Part shown: in pieces, positions 20,150 through 27,003 of the stretch
How positions within the stretch are numbered: position 1 is the stretch's first letter
Layout of the letters: every line of letters starts with the position of its first letter
From: Thiohalophilus sp.
GTDB taxonomy: Bacteria; Pseudomonadota; Gammaproteobacteria; UBA6429; Thiohalophilaceae
Direction: 5' to 3'
Length of the DNA stretch: 64,000 nt
Assembly: GCF_034521165.1 (NCBI RefSeq)
Contig: NZ_JAXHMV010000011.1
Span: 62,001-126,000, forward strand
Notes under the pieces: model-generated
The model's input: only the letters and a program-made list of their open reading frames with translations
Databases searched by the model: none
What the model was told of the DNA's origin: nothing
Position numbers and translations under genes: made by a program

Positions 20150-20426
20150 ATTGGAATGGCTGGAATTGGCTCGCGCAGACCTTCTGTCGATAGTAGATTA
20201 CATCTCTGACGATAATCCGGATGCGGCACAACACGTAAAGGATGACATCGAGGCAAAGCTGAAAAGCTGCCAGACTTTCCGAAATCGGACGCCCCGGCAG
20301 AGTCGAGGAGGAACCAGGGAGCTGGTCGCCTGGGCGAATTACATCATCGTATACGAAGAGGACGCTTTTACCGTCCGAATATTGCGCGTGTTGCATGCCG
20401 CCCAGCAATGGCCTTCATCCTCCTGA
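20142..20426 (+). CDS. RelE/ParE-family toxin, middle segment possibly out of frame
   Basis: Start GTG at 20142. Residues 1-45 (ELEWLELARADLLSIVDYIS, DDNPDAAQHVKDDIEAKL) and the C-terminal part GTRELVAWANYIIVYEEDAF with VRILRVLHAAQQWP match ParE toxins. Residues about 46-62 do not; in the other frames the same bases give KLPDFPK and IGRPGRVE, the family consensus. The segment thus carries compensating indels (two single-base losses in A runs and a two-base gain). The protein as read may be inactive, or the indels may be sequence errors. Confidence 0.75.
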   Translation: MPELEWLELARADLLSIVDYISDDNPDAAQHVKDDIEAKLKSCQTFRNRTPRQSRGGTRELVAWANYIIVYEEDAFTVRILRVLHAAQQWPSSS

Positions 20427-21207
20427 ATTAAATGGGCTGTATTAAAGAGGTCGCAGCCCTTCGGGCAGGGGCGAGGGACGAGTGACGAGGAAAGACGATG
20501 ATGGCCGGTTTGTTGGGGGTAGGAGGTTAGCCCTGTGGCAATGTTGAATTTTGAATGATGAATTTTGAATCGATGTGCCCTTTGGGCTCTATTTTAGGTT
20601 CGAAGCTGGCAGTCGCAGTTCACAGATAGCAGTGTAGGAGCGGCTTGCAGCCGCGACTTCTTGAATGCAGGCAGGTCGCCGATGGGTCGCTGCGCTCACC
20701 TATGGCGTCACCGCCAATCCATCGGCCAGGGAATGTAGGGGCGACATTCCATTGTGCGTCTATTATCGCCTCCCACAACGTCCTGTCGGGACCAGGGCGA
20801 CGGTTGATGGGTACGGAGGGGCGTTCCAGCCGCGACTTGCTCGATATGCAGGCAGAGTCGCCGAACAGGAGTCGCCACCCACAGCTATCATCTATAAAGC
20901 TGGCAGTCGGCAGGAAAGAAAGTTGTCAGTTTGCCGTTGGCAGTCTTTAGATAATTGTGAATGTTGAATTTTTAATTTTGAATTGATAGGGCGCCTTTGG
21001 CGCTTTTTTTGTTTGGGGCTTCTGGTCGCGGGGCCGGTGTAGGAGCGCCTCTGGCGCGACAGGTCTTGCCGGTCCGCACGGGATATCGCGGCAGAGCCGC
21101 TCCTACGTAAGGAAATTGGCAGTTGTTAGTGCAATTGTGAATGTTGAATTTTGAATTGATGGGGCGCCTTTGGCGCTTTTTTGTTTTAGAGGATAGCCTG
21201 GCGGGAG
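20427..21207. repeat. Long block of dispersed repeats, no gene
   Basis: Holds GAGGGACGAG heptamers (20470-20500), TTGAATTTT elements, GTAGGAGCGGCTTGCAGCC palindromes (20634-20700 and inverted copies at 21040-21110), TTGGCAG units, and two GGCGCC...GGCGC plus T-run terminators (20990-21010 and 21163-21182). The second could end the minus-strand toxin gene or plus-strand transcripts. ORFs at 20645-20967 lie wholly in repeats and are not credible genes. Confidence 0.8.
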
Positions 21208-21587
21208 TCAGGGGCGGAATATGGAAAGTTCCAGGTTGTCGATGGGGCGGTAGTGTTTGTCGTTGGCGGTCAGGAGGGGGATTCCCTGTTCAAGTGCTGT
21301 GGCGGCGATGAGGGCGTCGGCCAGTTGCATGGAATTGGCCAGGGCGTGTTGTTCGATTAAAAATGTGGCGCGGTTGGAGATGCCTTCGTCGATATGGATG
21401 ATGCCGGCATTCCGAATGTGAGGGCCTGTTTGATGAGGCGTAATTCCTGTTTGTTGCGCACGCCCTGGACCAGTTCCGTGTAGCTGACGGCGGACAGGGA
21501 AAAGCCGGGGTGGGTATCGAGCAGATCGGCGGCTTTATGATTACCGCGCAGGTTCCAGATCAGGACATCCGTGTCCACCAGGATCAT
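21208..21587 (-). pseudogene. VapC-type PIN-domain toxin, one frameshift
   Basis: The N-terminal PIN motif MILVDTDVLIWNLRGN carries the first catalytic Asp, and YTELVQGVRN carries the conserved Glu. After about residue 60 the frame is lost near 21410; the correct continuation reads IIHIDEGISNRATFLIEQHA, QLADALIAATALEQGIPLL and ANDKHYRP, ending at 21208. All four PIN acidic positions are then present. PIN toxins are Mg-dependent ribonucleases. It follows the antitoxin with a 4-base overlap. Confidence 0.8.
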
Positions 21588-21853
21588 GGTAAATCCCGGC
21601 GTTGTCTGAGTTGGCGGATTTCGTTGTCGACACTGTCGGTTTTATCGGCCCAGAGGCCAAATGCCGGATTGGTGTGATCCCTGTGTCGGTTGGTGTCCAC
21701 CTCCTGCCAGCGCGTGAGTACGGCGCGGCGTTTGCCGTGGTAGGTAATAATCACCTGCTCACCGCGTTCAATGGCGGCGAGGGACGTCGGCGGTATGCAG
21801 GCGCAGATCCTTGGTGGTGGCTTCCAGTCAGCGAGCCTCTCATAAGTTTGCAC
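21584..21853 (-). CDS. Phd/VapB-type antitoxin, N-terminal region with compensating indels
   Basis: 89 residues. The centre, IERGEQVIITYHGKRRAVLT, is the Phd/YefM-type core; the tail WADKTDSVDNEIRQLRQRRD binds the toxin. Residues 11-26 read as nonsense, but the other frame of the same bases gives EATTKDLRLHTADVLAAIER, the expected DNA-binding helix pair. So two compensating single-base shifts (near 21815 and 21775) are present. It is paired with the PIN toxin downstream. Confidence 0.75.
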   Translation of the reverse strand: MQTYERLADWKPPPRICACIPPTSLAAIERGEQVIITYHGKRRAVLTRWQEVDTNRHRDHTNPAFGLWADKTDSVDNEIRQLRQRRDLP

Positions 21854-22186
21854 TTTTTATTGTAACTTTACGTTAACCGGGAGTCAAGAGCGTAAGAGAA
21901 AGTTGGCAATGAAAGACAAAGTTGGCAGTTGGCAGATGACAGTTGGCAGAACTTTGAGTGCCTATGTCGTGGGAGGGGCTCTGCCTGCGACAATGTTGAG
22001 TTTTGAATGGTGAATTTTGAATTTATGGGGTGCTTTGGTGCTGTTTTTATTTGCGCTTGTGGTAGCAGGTAGGGAAGAAAGTTGGCAGTCGGCAGATTGC
22101 AGTTGTAGGAGCGGCTTGACGACACATGGATGTACTACGTCGCGGCAGCGTGATGCCGTGAGCGACGCAGCCGCGATATCTCGAAT
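21854..22186. repeat. Dispersed repeat block
   Basis: TTGGCAG-type heptamers (21902-21950 and 22079-22105), a decayed terminator-type element (22000-22050) and a GTAGGAGCGGCTTGAC palindromic element (22106-22200) with an ACATGGATGT insertion in its arm. The part from about 22047 is repeated with few changes at 22737-22930. No gene is seen. Confidence 0.8.
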
Positions 22187-22315
22187 TCAGGCAGGTCGCC
22201 GATGGGTCGGCTCCCACGAAGCCCTTCGGGCAGGGGCGGTATTGAACAAATGCTCGGCGACGCGGCCGGCGCCCTTGAAAAAATAAATCAGCGTATTCGT
22301 ATCCAGGGCATACAT
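22187..22315 (-). pseudogene. VapC (PIN) toxin truncated after about 27 codons by a repeat element
   Basis: ATG at 22315 directly follows the antitoxin stop. MYALDTNTLIYFFKGAGRVA is a clear PIN-domain start with the first catalytic Asp. After EHLFNTAP the frame enters the dispersed palindromic repeat (the CCGAAGGGCTTCG part) and stops at 22187-22189. The rest of the PIN domain is not found. The toxin is therefore lost while its antitoxin remains. Confidence 0.8.
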
Positions 22316-22546
22316 TCAGAGTGATTCGCGGCGGGTATCAGGTATTCGGGGATTGCGCAGTTCTTCCAGATCGGGAAAGTCCGTCCAGCTTCCGGCCAGC
22401 TGTTTGACTGACTCGGGCCAGTGGGTACGGGTCTTTTCCTGGATGAGGCTGGCCACCCAGCGGCTGACCGGCATGCCGGCGGCTTCGGCAGCGGATTTGA
22501 GTCGCCGCTCATTGTCATCGTCGAGATAGATGGTGACCTGTCCCAT
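22316..22546 (-). CDS. CopG/ribbon-helix-helix antitoxin (VapB-like), now without toxin
   Basis: 76 residues: GQVTIYLDDDNERRLKSAAE and AAGMPVSRWVASLIQEKTRT form a ribbon-helix-helix DNA-binding domain, followed by a toxin-binding tail rich in acidic residues and proline. ATG at 22546 is preceded by GGAGG at a good distance. The stop abuts the ATG of a truncated PIN toxin, showing a former vapBC operon. Confidence 0.8.
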   Translation of the reverse strand: MGQVTIYLDDDNERRLKSAAEAAGMPVSRWVASLIQEKTRTHWPESVKQLAGSWTDFPDLEELRNPRIPDTRRESL

Positions 22547-23076
22547 AATCGCCTCCTGATTATCTTCAGGGCTAATATAATTTATATTATAAGTTTTCTT
22601 TTTGGGTTTCAAGTTAACGAAAGTTGGCAATAAACAAAGTTGGCAATAAAACAAAGTTGGCAGATGGCAGTCGGCAGTGCAATGTTGAATTTTGAATGTT
22701 GAATGTTGAATTGATGTGGCGCCTTTGGCGCTGTTTTTATTTGCGCTTGTGGTAGCAGGTAGGGAAGAAAGTTGGCAGTCGGCAGATTGCAGTTGTAGGA
22801 GCGGCTTGACGTACATGGATGTACTAATGTCGCGGTAGGCATGGATGCCGTGAGCGACGCAGCCGCGACCTCTCGAATTCAGGCAGGTCGCCGATGGGTC
22901 GGCTCCCACGAAGCCCTTCGGGCAGGGGCGAGGAGCGAGGTACGGGTGACAAGGGAAGAGATGGTGGCCGGTCAAGTTTTTGGTTTTCGATCCGATAAAA
23001 TATCAGGCTTTCAGTTAATATGATTGGCGGCCGGGCTGCTCATCAAGGGAGATCAGGGTTTTCCCTGATAGGCAGA
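22547..23076. repeat. Dispersed repeat block before the dehydratase gene
   Basis: An AT-rich upstream region (22560-22610) is followed by AAAGTTGGCA units, a GGCGCC...GGCGC terminator-type element (22718-22739) and a near copy of the 22047-22230 segment (22737-22930), ending in GAGGAGCGAGGTACG-type units. No gene is seen. Confidence 0.8.
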
Positions 23077-25086
23077 ATGGAGAATAATGAATACAATGTC
23101 GGTATGGATAAAAGTGTGAAGGGCATCACAAATTGGCTGGATGGATTGTCCCGCTTGCACAAGCAGGCGGTGATGGTGGTATCGGATGCTCTGCTGTTGA
23201 TGGTGGCGCTGTGGGCGGCGTTTTCGCTGCGGCTGGGGACGCTGTATCTGCCGGATCTGCCGGTGCTGATCCTGATCGGGGCGGCGCCGCTGGTGGCGAT
23301 TCCCGTATTTGTCTATTTCGGCCTGTACCGGGCCATTGTGCGTTATATCGGGCTCAAGGCGATCTGGGTGGTGGTGCAGGCGGTGTCGCTGTATGCGCTG
23401 TGCTGGGCGTTACTGGCGTTTTTGAGCGGGGTGCAGGGGATCCCGCGTTCGGTCACGCTGATCAACTGGCTGATGGCGATTGTGCTGATCGGCGGCAGCC
23501 GGATGATGGCCCGCTGGTGGTTTTTGCGCCTGCAGTCGACGCCCGAGTTGTCAGCTGCGGGCCGGATTAATGTCGTGATCTACGGAGCCGGTTCGTCCGG
23601 GGTGCAGCTGGCGACGGCCCTGGGATTCAGTCAGCAGTATCGGCCGGTGGCCTATATTGACGATGATGTGACGCTGCAGGGTCAGCAGATCAACGGCCTG
23701 CCGGTCTTCGCCTTCCGGGAGCTGTCCAAGCTGATCAACAAGCTGGGAATTCGCGAAGTGCTGCTGGCCATGCCCTCGGCATCGCGCAGCCGGCGCAAGG
23801 CGATCATCCGCCAGCTCGAACCTTACCACGTGCATGTCAAAACCCTGCCGGGCATGGCCGAGCTGGCTGGCGGCCAGGTCAAGGTCGAGGACATCAAGGA
23901 AGTGGAGATCGACGATCTGCTGGGTCGGGATAATGTGGCGCCGCGTCCGGATCTGATCGAGGCCAACGTGTGTGACAAGGTGGTGATGGTCACCGGGGCC
24001 GGGGGTTCCATCGGCTCGGAACTGTGCCGGCAGATCCTCAAATACGGGCCACGCCAGTTATTGCTGTATGAGCATAATGAATATGCTCTCTACAACATCG
24101 ATCATGAGTTGGTTCATTCAGCGTTTTATCAGGGTGCGACGGAACTGCCCGCCTCCCAACGCCAGGTGTTGCCCATGCTGGGCACGGTGCTGGACCAGGA
24201 ACGGCTGGAGCGGTTGTGTACGGCTTTCGGGGTTCAGACGATCTATCACGCGGCGGCCTACAAGCATGTGCCGATGGTGGAGATGAACCCCGTCGCGGCG
24301 ATTCGCAACAACATTTTCGGCACGCTCAAGGTAGCCCGGGCGGCGATCAATACGGGGGTGGAATCCTTCGTGTTGATCTCCACCGACAAGGCCGTGCGCC
24401 CGACCAATACCATGGGTGCGACCAAGCGCTTTGCCGAACTGATCCTGCAGGCGCTGGGCCGGCGGCAGGGGCTTCGGACCCGCTTCAGTATGGTGCGGTT
24501 TGGCAATGTGCTGGACTCCTCCGGATCGGTGATTCCGCTGTTCCGGCGCCAGATTCAAAACGGCGGACCGGTTACGGTGACCGATTCGCGCATTATTCGT
24601 TATTTTATGACCATTCCCGAGGCGGCCGAGCTGGTGATTCAGGCCGGGGCCATGGGCCGGGGCGGCGAGGTGTTCGTGCTGGATATGGGCGAACCGGTCA
24701 AGATCCTCGATCTGGCCCAGCACATGATCCGCCTGAGCGGCCTGGAAGTGAAGGATGAGACCAATCCCGACGGGGATATCGAGATTCAGATTACCGGCCT
24801 GAGACCGGGTGAAAAGCTCTATGAAGAGCTGCTGATCGGCGAGAACGTCAACGAAACCGGCCACCCGGCCATCATGCGCGCCGAGGAAGAGGCGCTCGAC
24901 TGGGCCCGGATCGAGCAGTATCTCAACCGTCTCGAAGCCGCCGCCCACAACCACGATCAACAGGCCATCCGCGACGTGCTGCTCGAAGCCGTCAAAGGCT
25001 TCAACCCGCAATGCGGCATCGAGGATATCGTCTATAAAAACACCGTGGGGCTGGCGGGGGAGAATGTGAAAAAGCTGCCGCTTTAA
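23077..25086 (+). CDS. wbpM: Membrane-bound nucleotide-sugar 4,6-dehydratase (WbpM/PglF/CapD type)
   Basis: About 669 residues. Four N-terminal membrane helices (from VMVVSDALLLMVALWAAFSL to about residue 150) are followed by a first Rossmann domain (VVIYGAGSSGVQLATALG) and the catalytic SDR domain with VMVTGAGGSIGSELCRQILK, DKAVRPTNTMGATKRFAEL (a Met replaces the usual Tyr of the YXXXK motif, as in this family) and GLRPGEKLYEELL. It converts UDP-GlcNAc to the 4-keto-6-deoxy sugar that starts bacillosamine, QuiNAc or FucNAc synthesis. ATG 23077 or 23104 is possible; neither has a strong ribosome site. It sits alone, separated from the polysaccharide cluster by toxin-antitoxin loci. Confidence 0.9.
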   Translation: MENNEYNVGMDKSVKGITNWLDGLSRLHKQAVMVVSDALLLMVALWAAFSLRLGTLYLPDLPVLILIGAAPLVAIPVFVYFGLYRAIVRYIGLKAIWVVVQAVSLYALCWALLAFLSGVQGIPRSVTLINWLMAIVLIGGSRMMARWWFLRLQSTPELSAAGRINVVIYGAGSSGVQLATALGFSQQYRPVAYIDDDVTLQGQQINGLPVFAFRELSKLINKLGIREVLLAMPSASRSRRKAIIRQLEPYHVHVKTLPGMAELAGGQVKVEDIKEVEIDDLLGRDNVAPRPDLIEANVCDKVVMVTGAGGSIGSELCRQILKYGPRQLLLYEHNEYALYNIDHELVHSAFYQGATELPASQRQVLPMLGTVLDQERLERLCTAFGVQTIYHAAAYKHVPMVEMNPVAAIRNNIFGTLKVARAAINTGVESFVLISTDKAVRPTNTMGATKRFAELILQALGRRQGLRTRFSMVRFGNVLDSSGSVIPLFRRQIQNGGPVTVTDSRIIRYFMTIPEAAELVIQAGAMGRGGEVFVLDMGEPVKILDLAQHMIRLSGLEVKDETNPDGDIEIQITGLRPGEKLYEELLIGENVNETGHPAIMRAEEEALDWARIEQYLNRLEAAAHNHDQQAIRDVLLEAVKGFNPQCGIEDIVYKNTVGLAGENVKKLPL

Positions 25087-25406
25087 AGTTGGCAGTCAAT
25101 GTTGAATTTTGAATGCTTAATTTTGAATTGATGAGGCGCCTTTGGCGCTTTTTTTGGTTTTGACTAACATAACTGAGGACTGAGGACTGAGGACTGAGGA
25201 CTATCTGTTATAGGAGCGGCTTGCAGCCGCGACCTCTTGAATCCAGGCAGGTCGCCGCTACAAGCGCCTCCCGCGCTAGAAAGTTGGCAGTCGGCAGATT
25301 GCAGTTGGCAGTTGTAGGAGCGGCTTGCAGCCGCGACCTCTCGAATCAAGGCAGGGCGCCGTTTTTTTGTTTGTTCCAAAGACGCGCTGAGGGCCATGAA
25401 CAATGA
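25087..25406. repeat. Dispersed repeat block
   Basis: Terminator-type element right after wbpM, GAGGACT heptamers (about 25173-25202), and two GTAGGAGCGGCTTGCAGCC palindromic elements (25211-25265 and 25315-25360) separated by TTGGCAG units. Confidence 0.8.
25135..25155 (+). terminator. Rho-independent terminator after wbpM
   Basis: GGCGCC, TTT loop, GGCGC and seven T, 49 bases after the stop. It is a member of the dispersed terminator family. Confidence 0.75.
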
Positions 25407-25438
25407 TTGACAAAACGCACGTTATAACGTACGTTTTG
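25407..25438 (+). promoter_or_regulatory. Promoter and 28-base palindromic operator of yefM-yoeB
   Basis: TTGACA at 25407-25412 and TACGTT at 25430-25435 with a 17-base spacer. Bases 25411-25438 form a palindrome with one mismatched pair, centred on ACGTTATAACGT. It lies 18 bases before the antitoxin start, as expected for autorepression by the YefM/YoeB complex. Confidence 0.7.
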
Positions 25439-25455
25439 CGGCAGAGGTATACGAC

Positions 25456-25698
25456 ATGAGCAACATTACCGCGACTGAGGCCCGGGCCAGACTCTACAGC
25501 CTGATTGACGAGGTGGCTGAATCGCACCAGCCGGCCGTGATTACAGGCAAGCGGGCCAATGCCGTCCTGATCTCGGAAGAGGACTGGAACGCCATTGCGG
25601 AAACTCTGCATTTGTTGTCCGTGCCCGGTATGCGGGAGTCGATCAAGTCAGGCATGGAAGAGCCTGTCGATGAATGTGCCAGGGAACTGGATTGGTGA
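25456..25698 (+). CDS. yefM: YefM-family antitoxin
   Basis: 80 residues: NITATEARARLYSLIDEVAE, HQPAVITGKRANAVLISEED and WNAIAETLHLLSVPGMRESI are the Phd/YefM pattern, with an N-terminal DNA-binding part and a disordered tail that wraps the toxin. The stop overlaps the toxin start (GTGA). It is preceded by a palindromic operator. Confidence 0.92.
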   Translation: MSNITATEARARLYSLIDEVAESHQPAVITGKRANAVLISEEDWNAIAETLHLLSVPGMRESIKSGMEEPVDECARELDW

Positions 25699-25958
25699 GC
25701 TGGACGCTGGTCTATACCAAACAAGCGCAAAAAGATGCCAGAAAGCTTGCGGCTTCAGGACTGAAGAACAAGGCCCGGGAGCTGCTCGCTGTTCTGGAGG
25801 AGAATCCCTTCCAGAATCCCCCGCCTTACGAAAAACTGGTTGGGGATCTCGCCGGAGCCTATTCACGCCGAATCAATATACAACACCGTCTTGTGTATCA
25901 GGTGCTTGAAGAGGAGCGAGTGGTTAAGGTCCTTCGACTCTGGACTCACTATGAATAG
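25695..25958 (+). CDS. yoeB: YoeB-family mRNA interferase toxin
   Basis: GTG start at 25695 gives 87 residues: SWTLVYTKQAQKDARKLAAS, ENPFQNPPPYEKLVGDLAGA and YSRRINIQHRLVYQVLEEER followed by VLRLWTHYE. The catalytic residues of YoeB (Glu of the central region, Arg and His in RRINIQHR, terminal HYE) are present, so it should be active. It cleaves mRNA in the ribosomal A site and is held by YefM. Confidence 0.92.
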   Translation: MSWTLVYTKQAQKDARKLAASGLKNKARELLAVLEENPFQNPPPYEKLVGDLAGAYSRRINIQHRLVYQVLEEERVVKVLRLWTHYE

Positions 25959-26569
25959 GGGAAGTTGGCAGAATTCTTGAGTGCTGAGGGATTAGTTGGC
26001 GATAAAACAGAGTTGGCAGTCGTTAGTGCAATTGTGAATTTTGAATGGTGAATTTTGAATTGATGTGGCGCTTTGGTGCTGTTTTTATTTGCGCTTCCGG
26101 TAGCAGGTAGGAAAGAAAGTTGGCAGTCGGCAGTTGGCAGTTGTAGGAGCGGCTTGCAGCCGCGACCTCTTGAATCCAGGCAGGTCGCCGCTACAAGCGC
26201 CTCCCGCGCTAGAAAGTTGGCAGTCGGCAGTTTGCAGATGGCAGTTGTAGGAGCGGCTATGCCGCGACAGGCCTTGCCGGTCCGCACGGAATATCGCGCC
26301 GGAGGCGCTCCTGCAGGTCCTTCAGTAGGAGCGGCTTGCAGCCGCGACCTCTCGAATTCCGGCAAGTCGTCTCCGATGGGTCAGGGCATCCTCCCGCGCT
26401 AGAAAGTTGGCAGTCGGCAGTTTGCAGTAGGCAGCTGTAGGAGCGGCTGTGCCGCGACAGGTCTTGCCGGTCTGCACGGAATATCGCGCCGGAGGCGCTC
26501 CTACATCCTGTCCGAGCGGCTTTGGTACTTGCCATAACTTGTTCTTTTCTGTATCTTTCCCGCCTCTTC
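25959..26569. repeat. Dense dispersed repeats before tRNA-Val
   Basis: About 600 bases made almost wholly of TTGGCAG-type heptamers and palindromic GTAGGAGCGGCTTGCAGCC or GTAGGAGCGGCTRTGCCGC elements (26142, 26246, 26324 and 26436), the last with an inverted partner ending GGAGGCGCTCCTAC. A decayed terminator-type element is at 26030-26085. No gene is seen. Confidence 0.85.
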
Positions 26570-26646
26570 AGTCGCGTAGCTCAGTTGGTTAGAGCACCAC
26601 CTTGACATGGTGGGGGTCGGTGGTTCGAGTCCACTCGCGACTACCA
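26570..26646 (+). tRNA. tRNA-Val (anticodon GAC)
   Basis: 77 bases with encoded CCA. The acceptor AGTCGCG pairs with CGCGACT, the D arm is GCTC/GAGC, the anticodon stem CCACC/GGTGG holds the loop TTGACAT (anticodon GAC), and the T loop is TTCGAGT. It decodes GUC and GUU valine codons. Confidence 0.95.
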
Positions 26647-26796
26647 ATTTTTGCACTTGTACAACTGGATGTGCGAGTGGACGAGAACGGAGTTCGACAA
26701 ATTCGCCGGGAGCGAATTTGAACAGCGGAGCGTAGCGACGCTGGCCCGAAGGGCGGAGGGCAGGGATGCCCGGAGTAATCCACTCGCGACTACCAA
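26647..26796 (+). repeat. tRNA-Val tail carrying a second copy of the tRNA 3' end
   Basis: The 18 bases at 26630-26647 (end of the tRNA plus CCAA) recur exactly at 26779-26796, 149 bases downstream. Between them lie an inverted partner GCGAGTGGAC (26673-26682) and several small hairpins (GCCCGAAGGGC; GGGCAGGGATGCCC). AATTTTTGCAC at the start of the tail is shared with the tRNA-Pro tail. Confidence 0.85.
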
Positions 26797-27003
26797 ATTC
26801 GATAAAGTTGGCAGTATGCAGTTGGCAGTTCACAGTTTCTGGCTGATGACTGCAAACTGACGGCTGCCAACTGAGATCCTCTTGCTGACAGCCCCTCGTG
26901 GAGGTTGCGGCGGGAATTCGGCGCCGGCCCATTGTGGGGGTCGGCGTGACATGCACCAAGCGGCCCCTGGTACCGGTCGCCACTGAAGATTGAGGAGCAC
27001 GAC

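Noticed and set aside
20645..20967. Plus-strand ORFs of about 100 codons
   Set aside because: They lie entirely within dispersed repeats and encode no known domain.
25959..26569. CRISPR-like or integron attC-like repeats among the toxin-antitoxin genes
   Set aside because: Units are heptamers and palindromic REP-like elements without regular spacing; no integrase, no attC core sites.
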